The notes: generated by a model from the sequence alone, not told the origin. A DNA stretch of 64,000 nucleotides from JAKACA01 sp050010115 (GCA_050010115.1 JBEKLQ010000008.1:16285-80284); one strand, 5' to 3'. Shown: positions 26,096 through 35,917, numbered from the stretch's first letter. Translations and numbers: made by a program.

Positions 26096-26948
26096 GCCCG
26101 AGTTGGGCAGCCAGCTCCCGGTAACGCTCGGCTGGGAACTCTTGACCAGCACCCACGATCTGCACGCACACGTGGTCAGCGCCGGCATCGAGGTGCTCGC
26201 GTATCCGCCCGGCGACGCGGTCCACCGAGCCCCAGGGCACGACGGCATCGACGAGCCGGTCACTGGCACCACCGGTGACGTCCTCCTCGCTGTACCCGAG
26301 ACGCAGGAGGTTGTTCACGTAGTTCGGCAGCCCCAAGTACCCGGCCATGTAGCCGCGACCGGCGTCGCGGGCGGCCGACCCATCGCTCTCGAGGACCACG
26401 GCCACCTCCGGTGCGAGCAACGGCCCCTGACCGAGCACCTCACGGGCGAATGTGGTGTGCTCGACCGGGACGAAGTACGGGTGGGCACCAAGCGAGCGCT
26501 CGGCAGAGATACGCAGCATCCTCCGACCAAGTGCCGCCAAAGCCCGCCGGTCGGCCGGAACCGTGGGCTCGGCCCGGTCCAACTCATCAAGAAACCCAAC
26601 CATCTGCTCCACCGGTCGCTCATACCTCTGGCCACTGCCTTCGATGACCGGCGCGTGGCTCACGCCGAGGCCCAGCAGGAAACGCCCCGGGAACCTCTCC
26701 TCGAGCTCCCCCACGGCGGCCGCCAGCTCAGCAGCCGGAGTGAACCAAGTGTTGATGATCCCGCTGGCGACTTTCAGGTTCTCGCTGGCGGCGAGCAGAC
26801 GCCCGTAGCGCTCGGACAAACCGGGCCGGAACCCACCCGAGAGCCAGATGGCGCCGTAGCCGGCGTCCTCCATGTCTTGAGCGGCCTCATCGATGCCGTC
26901 GTCCGGCTGCCATCCGCTCCACCAGATCCCAATACGCCCAAGGTCCAT
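26088..26948 (-). CDS. LLM-class (F420-dependent) oxidoreductase
   Basis: 286 residues of the luciferase-like monooxygenase fold. The N-terminal RIGIWWSGWQ, AIWLSGG, VASGIINTWF and FLLGLGVSHAP segments are typical of F420-using LLM proteins of actinobacteria. Substrate unknown. The ATG at 26948 (MDLGRIGIW) fits the family; the longer frame to 27002 adds an unconserved leader. Divergent from the DinB-like gene with a 91-bp spacer. Confidence 0.9.
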   Translation of the reverse strand: MDLGRIGIWWSGWQPDDGIDEAAQDMEDAGYGAIWLSGGFRPGLSERYGRLLAASENLKVASGIINTWFTPAAELAAAVGELEERFPGRFLLGLGVSHAPVIEGSGQRYERPVEQMVGFLDELDRAEPTVPADRRALAALGRRMLRISAERSLGAHPYFVPVEHTTFAREVLGQGPLLAPEVAVVLESDGSAARDAGRGYMAGYLGLPNYVNNLLRLGYSEEDVTGGASDRLVDAVVPWGSVDRVAGRIREHLDAGADHVCVQIVGAGQEFPAERYRELAAQLGLS

Positions 26949-27039
26949 GCGCTCACCGTAGGGGCTGGCGCGCACAGCGGTCACGCGGGGCATCGCCACC
27001 ACCTACCGTTGCGGTCACCGACGCGAAGGAGGCGACACG

Positions 27040-27516
27040 ATGTCATCAGCCGACCAGGTGGCAGCCGATCTGGAAGCGGCCAACGCCGAGGCGATCGCTT
27101 TCGCCGAATCCTGCTCTCCACGCGAGTGGGAGACGATCGTTCCCGGCGAGGAGTGGCCGGTCGCGCTCGTGCTCCACCACATCGCCGAGGGTCACGAGCT
27201 GCTGGATGGCTGGCTCGACCGCCTCCGAAAGGGTCAAGCGGTCGCCCACACGCGTAACGACATCGATGATCGGAACGCTCTCCACGCCTCGGACTATGCC
27301 GGCGTGTCGGTCGAGGCCACGATCGAACTGCTCCAGTCCACGTGCGCCACGACCGCCGCCACGATTCGCTCGCTGAGCGACGAGGAGCTGGAGCGGTCCG
27401 CACCGTTCGGGCCTGCGAACGGGCGGGAGGTCACGACGGCGCAGATCGCAGGCGTCGCCACCACGCACGTGCGGACCCACCTCGAGCACGCTGCAACAGC
27501 ATTGAGGCGGGACTGA
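27040..27516 (+). CDS. DinB-like four-helix protein (mycothiol-dependent enzyme family)
   Basis: 158 residues, all helical. The pattern W(P)VALVLHHIAEGHELLDGW and the late TTHVRTHLEH supply the three histidines expected for the metal site of DinB/MDMPI proteins. Family members use mycothiol or bacillithiol as cofactor; the substrate here is unknown. ATG at 27040 with GAAGGAGG upstream. Confidence 0.82.
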   Translation: MSSADQVAADLEAANAEAIAFAESCSPREWETIVPGEEWPVALVLHHIAEGHELLDGWLDRLRKGQAVAHTRNDIDDRNALHASDYAGVSVEATIELLQSTCATTAATIRSLSDEELERSAPFGPANGREVTTAQIAGVATTHVRTHLEHAATALRRD

Positions 27517-28040
27517 GCCCGGCGACCGCTCGTGTCCGATCACGAGCAGCTCGATCACCTGCTCGCTCTTCGCGCGCTCTTCGTGCCGCCGCCCACCGGA
27601 TCGGTACGCCGCCGCTGGCATCGGTGGCCGAGCTGGCGGGGTGGATCGAGGACCGGTCCCCCTCATCGAGGACCTAGTGCTCATCGACGGCAAGCGGACA
27701 CTGGTCTCGCCCACACTCGTGCCGGTCGTGCAGACGGTCGCTGCTGAGTCGAACGGCGCCGGCGTGTCATCGCCACGCTGAAGCAACCAGCCCTGCGTGT
27801 ACTCGGTCCCCTTGCCGGGGATCGGGAGATCAGGGCCGAGGAGACCGAGCTGAGCGGGCCCGATTTCCGCAAGGCCCGTGCCGCCATCGAGGCCGGCCTG
27901 CTGCTCTCCTTGTTCGAGGCGGCACTCCGGTCCGCCGTGCCCTCTCCAGAGCATGTTCCAATTTCGCGATTGCTAACTTATTGATCAGTAAGGAATTCTA
28001 AATTGAGACACACCACGAGGGGAGACAGCCCGCGAGAAGG
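27517..28040. other. Probable decayed coding region and AT-rich patch
   Basis: No intact gene. Short coding-like runs occur in different + frames: IEDLVLIDGKRTLVSPTLVPVV near 27660-27740 and ELSGPDFRKARAAIEAGLLLS near 27850-27920. They suggest a broken gene, possibly a regulator, which I cannot identify. Positions 27955-28012 are markedly AT-rich against the GC-rich background and hold a palindrome. Confidence 0.5.
27977..27992. promoter_or_regulatory. 16-bp operator-like palindrome
   Basis: CTTATTGATCAGTAAG is symmetric except for one base pair. It resembles TetR-type operators. It lies in an AT-rich patch between a decayed gene and the purF terminus, so its regulated gene is not obvious. 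Confidence 0.45.
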
Positions 28041-29630
28041 TCAGCTCGCCCTGATCCGCGCCGGCGACGCGACCACTGCAAGCTTGTCAGCAGGCGCAGC
28101 CGGTGCAGGGGCGGCCGCTGGCGCAGGGGGTGCCGCTGGCGCAGGGGCGGCCGCTGGCGCAGGGGCGGCCGCTGGCGCAGGCGGGGCCGCGACCGCTACC
28201 GAGCCACCGGCCTCGATCGTGACGCCGGCGGGCACGGCTGCCGGGTAGCAGCCGGTCAGGCATGCCCGGCAGTAGCCCGTCCCCTCGGCATCAGCCCGGA
28301 CGGCGGACATCAGGTTCTCGAGCGACAGGTGTGCGAGGGAGTCGGCCCCGATGTGGGCTCGCACCCCGTCCATCGACAGGCGAGCAGCGATGAGCTCCTC
28401 ACGCACCGGCGTGTCGATGCCGTAGTAACACGGCCAGGCGAACGGCGGCGACGAGATCCGCAAGTGAACCTCGGCTGCGCCCGCGTCACGCAGCATCTTC
28501 ACGAGCTGGCGCGTCGTCGTCCCGCGCACGATCGAGTCGTCGACCACCACCAGCCGCTTGCCCTCGATGCTGGCACGCAGCGGGTTGAGCTTGCGCCGCA
28601 CACCGAGGGTTCGTGCCTCCGGCGTCGGGGCGATGAACGTACGGCCGATGTAACGGTTCTTGATGAGGCCTTGGCCGTACGGCACGCCGCTGGCGGCGGC
28701 GTACCCCTCCGCTGCGGCGACTCCGGAGTCCGGCACGCCGATCACCAGGTCTGCCTCGAGGGTGTCCTGGGTCGCGAGCAACTCCCCCATCCGCCGGCGT
28801 GTCGCATACACCTCTTGGCCCCGCAGACGCGCGTCCGGGCGGGCAAAGTACACGAACTCGAACACGCACAATCGAGGTTCCACCTGCTCGGCCGCGAACG
28901 GCCAGTAGGACTGGACGCCGTCGGCGCCGATGACGATCATCTCGCCCGGCTCAATCTCCCGGACGAAGTCGGCGCCGATGACTTCCAGCGCCGGCGACTC
29001 CGACGCGAACACGTAGCCCCGGCGCTCCTCGTCGTTCACGAAGTAGACGAGCTCGCCGAGGCAGAGCGGCCGGAAGCCGTGCGGATCCCGAACGGCCACG
29101 ACACGCGTGTCATCCAGCAGGCCGAGCGAGAACGCACCCTGCAACTTCGGCAGGACGTTCATCAGTGCATCGATCAGATGCGACTCATGGGCGGCCGCTT
29201 CGATCGGGAAGCACCGCGAGAGCAGCTCGGCGACGAGGTCGCTGTCCGAGGTGACGATGCCGGGCAACATGCCCGCGTCCGCCGCCAGCTGAGCCGTGTT
29301 GGTCAAGTTCCCGTTGTGCCCCAGCGCGAAACCCGCCGCCCCCACCGAACGGTACGCCGGCTGGGCGTTGTGCCAGGTGCTCGGACCAGTCGTGGAGTAC
29401 CGCACGTGGCCAAGGGCGCGGTCCCCGGTCAGCGATGACAACGTGCGCTCGTCGAAGACGGCCGCGACGAGACCCATATCCTTCACAACGGTGATCGTCT
29501 CGCCGTCGCTCACGGCCATACCGGCTGACTCCTGCCCCCGGTGCTGGAGGGCGAACAAGCCGTCGAAGGTGAATTGGGCGACGTGAGCTCCGGGAGCGAA
29601 GACGCCGAAGACACCGCAGGCCTCCCTCAC
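28041..29630 (-). CDS. purF: Amidophosphoribosyltransferase with Ala/Pro-rich C-terminal tail
   Basis: 529 residues; first committed step of purine synthesis (PRPP + Gln to phosphoribosylamine). The N-terminal nucleophile Cys is at position 4 (REACGVFG) right after the GTG start at 29630, so little or no propeptide is removed. Glutaminase motifs LQHRGQESAG, GHNGNL and SDSE are present. The PRPP loop reads VVVDDSIVRGTTTRQL. Fe-S-ligand-like cysteines occur near the end (YCRACLTGCYP). The unusual part is the final ~65 residues, a run of APAPAAAP repeats from an 18-bp tandem repeat, absent in standard PurF. Divergent from the PHP gene. Confidence 0.96.
   Translation of the reverse strand: MREACGVFGVFAPGAHVAQFTFDGLFALQHRGQESAGMAVSDGETITVVKDMGLVAAVFDERTLSSLTGDRALGHVRYSTTGPSTWHNAQPAYRSVGAAGFALGHNGNLTNTAQLAADAGMLPGIVTSDSDLVAELLSRCFPIEAAAHESHLIDALMNVLPKLQGAFSLGLLDDTRVVAVRDPHGFRPLCLGELVYFVNDEERRGYVFASESPALEVIGADFVREIEPGEMIVIGADGVQSYWPFAAEQVEPRLCVFEFVYFARPDARLRGQEVYATRRRMGELLATQDTLEADLVIGVPDSGVAAAEGYAAASGVPYGQGLIKNRYIGRTFIAPTPEARTLGVRRKLNPLRASIEGKRLVVVDDSIVRGTTTRQLVKMLRDAGAAEVHLRISSPPFAWPCYYGIDTPVREELIAARLSMDGVRAHIGADSLAHLSLENLMSAVRADAEGTGYCRACLTGCYPAAVPAGVTIEAGGSVAVAAPPAPAAAPAPAAAPAPAAPPAPAAAPAPAAPADKLAVVASPARIRAS
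28102..28191 (-). repeat. 18-bp tandem repeat (x5) in the 3' end of purF
   Basis: Five contiguous 18-bp units close to GGCGCAGGGGCGGCCGCT at 28102, 28120, 28138, 28156 and 28174. The third and fourth are identical. On the coding strand they encode the hexapeptide APAAAP-type series. The unit length keeps the frame. Confidence 0.92.
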
Positions 29631-29723
29631 ACCCCCATTCTGCCACCCATCGCCTGTGAGCATGCCGGGTACGCTCGAACGCCCGCCGGCAGGCGGGTTG
29701 AACATGACACACGAGGGAGCTCC

Positions 29724-30560
29724 ATGATCGACCTGCACACCCACTCGACCTGCTCAGACGGCTCCGAAACGCCCACGCACGTCATCGAGCTCGCCCACTC
29801 CACAGGTTGCGGCGCGGTGGCGCTCACTGATCACGACGGCCTGTCCGGGATCGACGCAGCACGCGAGCGGGCGGACGAGCTCGGGATCCAGTTCGTGCCG
29901 GGCTGCGAGGTGTCGTGCAAGTACTCCCCGGGGACCCAGCACGTGCTCTGCTACTACGTAGAGCCCGGGGAGGGTCCCCTGCAGGACCAGCTCGAGCGAC
30001 TCCGCTCCGACCGCACCACACGCAACGATCGCCTGATCGCCCGGCTCAACGAGCTGGGAATCCCGATCACCGAGGAGCTCCTGGTCGAGGAGGCGGGCGC
30101 GGCCACAATCGGGAGACCACACTTCGCGGCTGTGCTCGTTCGCCTCGGTGCGGTTCAGTCCTACCAGGACGCCTTCGACTCGCTCCTCGCCAAGGGCGGC
30201 CCTGCCTACTTCCCGAAAGCCTTCATCGACGCTCCGATCACGATCGAGGCGGCCAAGGGATCGGGAGCACTCGCCGTCCTCGCTCATCCGCTTTCCATGG
30301 GCCTCGAGCCCACCGAGCTCGAACGCCAGGTCGCCGAGCTCGCCGAGGCTGGGCTGGCAGGAATGGAGTGCTGGTACGGGCGCTATTCGGCCGAGGAGCG
30401 CCAGGGCCTTGTCGACATCGCCAAGCGCCACGGGCTCGTGGCCACCGGTGGCTCCGACTTCCACGGCTCGTACAAGCCGGACTTGAGCGTGGGCACAGGA
30501 CGAGGCGACCTCTACGTGCCCGATAGCGCCCTCGACGACCTTGCGACGCGCAGGCCATGA
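29724..30560 (+). CDS. PHP-domain phosphoesterase (RNase AM/YciV-like)
   Basis: 278 residues with all PHP metal motifs: DLHTHSTCSDG, ALTDHDG, GCEVSC, GRPHFA, LAHPLS and GGSDFHG. Family members remove 3'-phosphates from nucleoside 3',5'-bisphosphates or degrade short RNA. The ATG at 29724 follows GAGGGAGC. Its TGA overlaps the ATG of the beta-glucosidase (ATGA at 30557-30560), so the two are translationally coupled despite unrelated functions. Confidence 0.93.
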   Translation: MIDLHTHSTCSDGSETPTHVIELAHSTGCGAVALTDHDGLSGIDAARERADELGIQFVPGCEVSCKYSPGTQHVLCYYVEPGEGPLQDQLERLRSDRTTRNDRLIARLNELGIPITEELLVEEAGAATIGRPHFAAVLVRLGAVQSYQDAFDSLLAKGGPAYFPKAFIDAPITIEAAKGSGALAVLAHPLSMGLEPTELERQVAELAEAGLAGMECWYGRYSAEERQGLVDIAKRHGLVATGGSDFHGSYKPDLSVGTGRGDLYVPDSALDDLATRRP

Positions 30561-33184
30561 CCGGGCCCGACGGCACCGAGCCGGCGGCGGCCGGCCCCAC
30601 GCCCCACCCAGCCACCCCCGACCCGGGCAGCCCTGGCCCGGCCGCCACGGACACTGCTGGCACCGACCCTGCTGGCGAGCGGGTCGAGACGTTCCTCGCC
30701 GAGCTCACGCTGGTCGAGAAACTGCGGCTGCTCGGCGGCGCCGACTTCTGGCACACGAATGCGATCGAACGGGTCGGGATCCCCGCCCTCCACCTTTCCG
30801 ACGGTCCGAGCGGGGTTCGGGGGGAACGATCGGTGGGGACGACGTCCGTGGCGTTTCCTTGCGGTGCGGCGATCGGGGCGACCTTCGACGTCGAGGCGGC
30901 CTCACGACTCGGGGCAGCGCTGGCAGACGAGTCCCTCGACCGCGGCGTGCACGTCCTCCTCGGTCCGACGGTCAATCTGCACCGGCACCCGCTCGGTGGC
31001 CGGCACTTCGAGTCGTACTCCGAGGATCCGGTGTTGTCAGCCCGGCTGGCAGTTGCCTATGTCAAGGCGTTGCAAGCGGGCGGCGTCGCCGCCACCGTCA
31101 AGCACTTCGTGGCGAACGACACGGAATTCGAGCGACACACCATCAGCTCCGATGTCGCCGAGCGCGTGCTGCGCGAGCTGTACCACGTGCCGTTCGAAGC
31201 AACGGTCACCGAAGCCGGCGCCTGGGCGATCATGTCGTCGTACAACAAGGTAAACGGCACGTACGCGGCCGAGCACAAGGGTCTGCTGGCTTCGACGCTG
31301 CGGGCGGAGTGGGGTTTCGACGGTGTCGTGGTTTCGGACTGGTTCGGTGCCCGGAGCACGGTCCTGTCCGCGCTCGCCGGGCTGGACCTCGAGATGCCGG
31401 GGCCACCCATCCACTACGGCGACGCCCTCGGCCATGCCGTCGAGGCCGGCGAGGTGCCCAAGACTGTGATCGACGAGCACGTCCGGCGCCTGCTCAGGCT
31501 CATGATCCGCACGGGAGCGCTGAGCCCCGGAACCACCCCAGCCCGGCGACGGACGCCCACCTCGACCATCGCCGAGCGGCAGGCGATCGCCAGGGAGCTC
31601 GTGTCATCGAGCTTCGTGCTCTTGCAGAACGAGGGCAACCTCCTCCCCTTCGGGCTCCACAGCGGCCAGACGCTCGCCGTGATCGGCCCGAACGCAGCCA
31701 GCACCGCCGGCCAGGGCGGCGGGAGCGCCCGCGTGAACCCGCAACAGCAGCGGTCGGTGCTCGATGCCCTGCGCGACCGGCTGGAGCCCGCCGGCATCCA
31801 CGTCGTCCACGAACGCGGTTGCGTCACTTGGGTCGGCACGCCGCCGCTCGAGGGGGAGTTCCGGCTGGAGTACTACAACGGGTCGGGCTTTGACAGCGAG
31901 GACTTTGACGGCAGGGTGCGGCACACCGACGCGGCCCGGGTCGGTTCGTTCACCTGGCTCGGCGACCCGGCGCCGCCTGACTCCGGCCTGCGGGCCGGTG
32001 CCTGGGTGTTGCGCGCCCACATCACGCTCGTCCCCGAGGACGCCGGCAGCTGGACGTTCTCGCTGACCCAGGTCGGCAAGGCCCGCCTCATGGTCGACGG
32101 CGAGACGGTCGTGGATGCGAGGGGTGAGTTGGGGAAGGGGAAGGGTTTCTTCGGGTTGGCGTCCGAGAATCTGTCAGCGGCAGCCGACCTCGAGGCTGGC
32201 CGGAGCTACGAGATCGTCGTCGAGTACAGCCCCAACCCTGGGATCCCCGTTGGCGGCCTGATGATCGGCGCCATCCCGCCGGTCGGCTCCGACGACGAGC
32301 TGATGCGGCGAGCGGAGGCGCTCGCCTCGAAGGCCGACGCCGTCATCTGCGTCGTCGGGACCTCGCCGGAGTGGGAGACCGAGGGCCACGACCGCGCGAT
32401 CATGGACTTGCCCGGGCTGCAAAACCATCTCGTCCAACGGCTCACCGTCGCGAACCCACGCACGTGCGTCCTCGTCAACGCCGGCTCGCCGGTGACGATG
32501 GGCTGGGCGGCCGACGTGCCCGCCGTGGCGCAGATCTGGTTCGGGGGCGAGCAGGTCGGCGAAGGCGTCGCCGATGTGCTCCTCGGCGACGCCGACCCGG
32601 GGGGCCGGCTCCCGATGACGATCCCGCACCGCCTGAGCGACACGCCCGCCTTCAAGTACTACCCGGGCGCCGACGGCCATGCCCCCTACGGCGAGGGCCT
32701 CCTCATCGGCTACCGGCACTACGACACCAATGGGGTCGCGCCGCATTTCGCCTTCGGCCATGGGCTCTCGTACACGACGTTCGAGCTCGGTAGCCTCGAG
32801 GCCGATGTGGTCGCGCCGCTCCGCTCATCGGCGGGCCAACCCCTCCCGCCCGGTCTCGACGGCGAGCCCATAGTCAGCGTGAGCGCCACGGTCACCAACG
32901 CCGGCAACCGCGCCGGCACCGAGGTCGTCCAGTGTTACGTCTCCGACCTCGGGCATCACGACGGTGAACCGGTACAGCAGCTGCGGGCATTCGGGAAAGT
33001 GGTGCTCGAGCCGGGCGCATCTGCCCAGATCGAGTTCCGCCTGAGCGAACGTGACTTCGCCCGCTACGACAAGACCGCCGGCGGCTGGGTCACGGCGGCT
33101 GGCAACTACGGCGTCCGCTTCGGGCGCTCCTCTGCCGACCTGCCGCTGTGGGCCGTCGTCGAGCTCGTCAGCCCCGAGGCGTGA
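30557..33184 (+). CDS. GH3 beta-glucosidase with PA14 domain
   Basis: 875 residues. After a Pro/Ala-rich leader (1-40) comes the GH3 barrel (about 45-310) with the nucleophile Asp261 in VVVSDWFGA and substrate residues in VKHFVANDTE. The second GH3 domain is split by a PA14 insert (about 425-570, EYYNGSGFDSEDFDG). A fibronectin-III-like domain ends the protein. It hydrolyses terminal beta-glucosides. No signal peptide, so intracellular. Ends 17 bp inside the convergent gene at 33168-33623. Confidence 0.95.
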   Translation: MTGPDGTEPAAAGPTPHPATPDPGSPGPAATDTAGTDPAGERVETFLAELTLVEKLRLLGGADFWHTNAIERVGIPALHLSDGPSGVRGERSVGTTSVAFPCGAAIGATFDVEAASRLGAALADESLDRGVHVLLGPTVNLHRHPLGGRHFESYSEDPVLSARLAVAYVKALQAGGVAATVKHFVANDTEFERHTISSDVAERVLRELYHVPFEATVTEAGAWAIMSSYNKVNGTYAAEHKGLLASTLRAEWGFDGVVVSDWFGARSTVLSALAGLDLEMPGPPIHYGDALGHAVEAGEVPKTVIDEHVRRLLRLMIRTGALSPGTTPARRRTPTSTIAERQAIARELVSSSFVLLQNEGNLLPFGLHSGQTLAVIGPNAASTAGQGGGSARVNPQQQRSVLDALRDRLEPAGIHVVHERGCVTWVGTPPLEGEFRLEYYNGSGFDSEDFDGRVRHTDAARVGSFTWLGDPAPPDSGLRAGAWVLRAHITLVPEDAGSWTFSLTQVGKARLMVDGETVVDARGELGKGKGFFGLASENLSAAADLEAGRSYEIVVEYSPNPGIPVGGLMIGAIPPVGSDDELMRRAEALASKADAVICVVGTSPEWETEGHDRAIMDLPGLQNHLVQRLTVANPRTCVLVNAGSPVTMGWAADVPAVAQIWFGGEQVGEGVADVLLGDADPGGRLPMTIPHRLSDTPAFKYYPGADGHAPYGEGLLIGYRHYDTNGVAPHFAFGHGLSYTTFELGSLEADVVAPLRSSAGQPLPPGLDGEPIVSVSATVTNAGNRAGTEVVQCYVSDLGHHDGEPVQQLRAFGKVVLEPGASAQIEFRLSERDFARYDKTAGGWVTAAGNYGVRFGRSSADLPLWAVVELVSPEA

Positions 33185-33623
33185 GGTCGAGATCTGGAGG
33201 CGGGTCCTCGGGCACCTTCCACACCAGAAACCCTTTCTCGAATTCCTCGTGATACCGGTTCGCCGCCGTCACGACCTCCGTGTACACGTCCTCAAAACGA
33301 TCCCACTGCTCCGCCTCGATCACCCCGCGCAGGGCGGCGATCTCCTCCACGATGAATTTCTGGATGGCGTCGAAGTACTTCGGGCGAACCAGCACCGCCG
33401 TCTTCATGATCTTCGTCGCCTCCGACAGCTGGTACCGGGCGAGCTGCCGGTTGCGGGCCTTGCCGGCGTGGTAGCACTTCCACATCCGGTCCGCGACCTC
33501 GACCATCAGCCGGGCCATACCGGGCTGTATGGCGGCAAGCTCGTCGAGGGTCAGCTCGGCCTTGCCGTTGTTCACGGCGTGCGTGTGATCCGTGGCGCGA
33601 GGCACGCCGGGCGTGTCGGTCAT
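33168..33623 (-). CDS. Hypothetical helical protein
   Basis: 151 residues with no family I recognise. The body (about 25-135) is charged and helical, e.g. ARLMVEVADRMWKCYHAG and VEEIAALRGVIEAEQWDRFEDVY. No signal or membrane segment. The ATG at 33623 has GGGAGG 9 nt upstream. The 3' end overlaps the GH3 gene by 17 bp, tail to tail. It is divergent from tdh. Confidence 0.7.
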   Translation of the reverse strand: MTDTPGVPRATDHTHAVNNGKAELTLDELAAIQPGMARLMVEVADRMWKCYHAGKARNRQLARYQLSEATKIMKTAVLVRPKYFDAIQKFIVEEIAALRGVIEAEQWDRFEDVYTEVVTAANRYHEEFEKGFLVWKVPEDPPPDLDLTPRG

Positions 33624-33691
33624 CGAAGAGCCTCCCTGATTGGTGACCGACTGAGGCTATCGATCAGCCACCGCGCTACATTGCCGCGGGT

Positions 33692-34723
33692 ATGAGGGCA
33701 CTGGTCAAAGCCCGGGCTGAGCCCGGCCTGTGGATGGAGGAGGTGCCAGAGCCCTCCGTCGGACGGGACGACGTCCTGATCCGCGTGCTGCGGACGGGCA
33801 TCTGCGGCACCGACCTGCACATCTACTCCTGGGACGCCTGGGCGCAGCAGAACATCCCGGTCCCGCTCGTCATCGGCCACGAGTTCGTGGGCGAGATCGC
33901 CGAGCTCGGAGCTGACGTCACCGATCTCTCCGTCGGTGATCTGGTGAGCGCCGAGGGTCACCTCGTATGCGGGCGCTGCCGCAACTGCATGGCCGGCCGG
34001 CGGGTGCAGTGCGCCCGCACGGACAGCGTCGGGGTGAACCACGCTGGTGCGTTCGCTGAATTCGTCACGATCCCAGCCACCAACGTCTGGCGGCACACCG
34101 AGGGCGTCGACCTCGACGTGGCGGCGATCTTCGACCCGCTCGGCAACGCCGTGCACACGGCGCTGACGTTCCCGGTACTCGGCGAGGACGTGCTCGTGAC
34201 GGGCGCCGGCCCCATCGGGATCATGGCGGCGCTCGTCGCCCGGCACGCCGGGGCCCGCCACATCGTCATCACCGATCCGTCCGCGTACCGCCTCGAGCTG
34301 GCCCGGTCCGTCGGTGTGACGCGAGCGATCGACCCACGCGCCACGCAGCTCGAGAAGGTGATGGACGAGTTGGGGATGAGGGAGGGTTTTGACGTCGGGC
34401 TCGAGATGTCGGGGCAGCCCACGGCACTGCAGTCGATGCTGGCCACGATGTGCCACGGCGGCAAGGTCGCCATACTCGGCCTGCCGAACCAGGAGTTCGG
34501 CATCGACTGGTCGCACCTCGTCACGAACATGATCACGATCAAGGGCGTCTACGGCCGCGAGATGTTCGAGACCTGGTACTGGATGTCGGTCTTCGTGGAG
34601 GCAGGGCTCGATGTGTCGCCGGTGATCACCCACCGCTTCGCCGCCGAGGACTGCCTCGAAGCCTTCGACGTCATGAAGGCCGCCGAGTGCGGCAAGGTGG
34701 TCCTGTCCTGGGCCGAGCGATAG
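33692..34723 (+). CDS. tdh: L-threonine 3-dehydrogenase
   Basis: 343 residues, zinc-dependent MDR family. Catalytic zinc Cys in GICGTDLHIY and His-Glu in GHEFVGE; structural zinc CGRCRNC...C; NAD loop TGAGPIGIMAALVA. HIYSWDAWAQ is the Tdh signature. It oxidises threonine to 2-amino-3-ketobutyrate. Ten bp before kbl, completing the two-step threonine-to-glycine route. Confidence 0.96.
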   Translation: MRALVKARAEPGLWMEEVPEPSVGRDDVLIRVLRTGICGTDLHIYSWDAWAQQNIPVPLVIGHEFVGEIAELGADVTDLSVGDLVSAEGHLVCGRCRNCMAGRRVQCARTDSVGVNHAGAFAEFVTIPATNVWRHTEGVDLDVAAIFDPLGNAVHTALTFPVLGEDVLVTGAGPIGIMAALVARHAGARHIVITDPSAYRLELARSVGVTRAIDPRATQLEKVMDELGMREGFDVGLEMSGQPTALQSMLATMCHGGKVAILGLPNQEFGIDWSHLVTNMITIKGVYGREMFETWYWMSVFVEAGLDVSPVITHRFAAEDCLEAFDVMKAAECGKVVLSWAER

Positions 34724-34732
34724 GAGCTGGCG

Positions 34733-35917
34733 ATGTTCTCCACGGTGAAGGCCGGAATCTCAGAAGAGCTCGACTCGATCGTCGCCAGAGGGCTTCAGAA
34801 GAGCGAGCGGGTGATCGGGAGCCCTCAGTCGGCGAGCATCGCTGTCGGCTCCTCGGAGGTGCTCAACCTCTGCGCCAACAACTACCTCGGTCTCGCTGAC
34901 GACCCGCGTATCGTGGCGGCGGCGAAGGAGGCGCTCGACCGCTGGGGGTACGGGATGGCGAGCGTCCGCTTCATCTGCGGGACCCAAGAGGTGCACAAGG
35001 AGCTGGAGGCCGGGTTGTCGACCTTCCTCAGGACGGATGACACGATCCTGTACTCGTCGTGCTTCGACGCCAACGGGGGTCTGTTCGAGACACTGCTGTC
35101 TGACACCGACGCCGTGATCTCAGACGAGCTGAACCACGCCTCGATCATCGACGGCATCCGGCTCTGTCGTGCACAACGGTTGCGGTATCGGAACCGGGAC
35201 ATGGAGGATCTCGAGGCTCAGCTGCGTGCTGCCTCCGGGGCACGGCGACGGCTGATCGTCACCGACGGCGTCTTCTCGATGGACGGATACGTGACGCCAC
35301 TGGGCGACATCTGCGACCTCGCCGACCGGTACGACGCCATGGTCATGGTGGACGACTCGCACGCCGTGGGTTTCGTGGGGCCGACCGGGAGGGGCACTCC
35401 GGAGCTCCACGGCGTGCAGGACCGCGTCGACATCGTCACGGGCACGCTCGGCAAAGCCCTGGGCGGGGCGAGCGGCGGTTACACGAGCGGGAGGCAGGAG
35501 ATCATCGACCTGCTGCGCCAGCGCTCCCGCCCGTACCTGTTCTCGAACTCCGTGGCACCGGCGATCGTGGCAGCATCACTCGCCGTGCTCGATCTGCTGG
35601 GGTCGAGCGACGACCTGCGCGCTCAGCTGACGGACAACACCGCCTGGTTCCGCCGGCGGATGGCTGAGCTCGAGTTCGACATCCTGCCCGGCGACCACCC
35701 GATCGTGCCCGTGATGATCGGCGACGCCGGCCGAGCATCGACCATGGCCGATCGCCTGCTGGAGCTGGGTGTCTACGTGATCGGCTTCTCGTACCCGGTG
35801 GTCCCGCTCGGAAAGGCCCGGATCCGCACGCAGGTGTCGGCCGCTCACCGGCGAGAAGACCTCGAGCGAGCCGCCGACGCGTTCGCCGAAGTACGCAACT
35901 CCCTGCCCGCTGCCTGA
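34733..35917 (+). CDS. kbl: Glycine C-acetyltransferase (2-amino-3-ketobutyrate CoA ligase)
   Basis: 394 residues, PLP-dependent alpha-oxoamine synthase family. The PLP lysine is in TGTLGKALGGASGGY; the cofactor Asp/His are in MVDDSHAVGFVG. NNYLGLADD and RFICGTQ are family signatures. It cleaves 2-amino-3-ketobutyrate with CoA to glycine and acetyl-CoA. It follows tdh by 9 bp in an operon. A GC-rich GCCGGCGGG repeat (about 35925-35953) follows the stop. Confidence 0.96.
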   Translation: MFSTVKAGISEELDSIVARGLQKSERVIGSPQSASIAVGSSEVLNLCANNYLGLADDPRIVAAAKEALDRWGYGMASVRFICGTQEVHKELEAGLSTFLRTDDTILYSSCFDANGGLFETLLSDTDAVISDELNHASIIDGIRLCRAQRLRYRNRDMEDLEAQLRAASGARRRLIVTDGVFSMDGYVTPLGDICDLADRYDAMVMVDDSHAVGFVGPTGRGTPELHGVQDRVDIVTGTLGKALGGASGGYTSGRQEIIDLLRQRSRPYLFSNSVAPAIVAASLAVLDLLGSSDDLRAQLTDNTAWFRRRMAELEFDILPGDHPIVPVMIGDAGRASTMADRLLELGVYVIGFSYPVVPLGKARIRTQVSAAHRREDLERAADAFAEVRNSLPAA

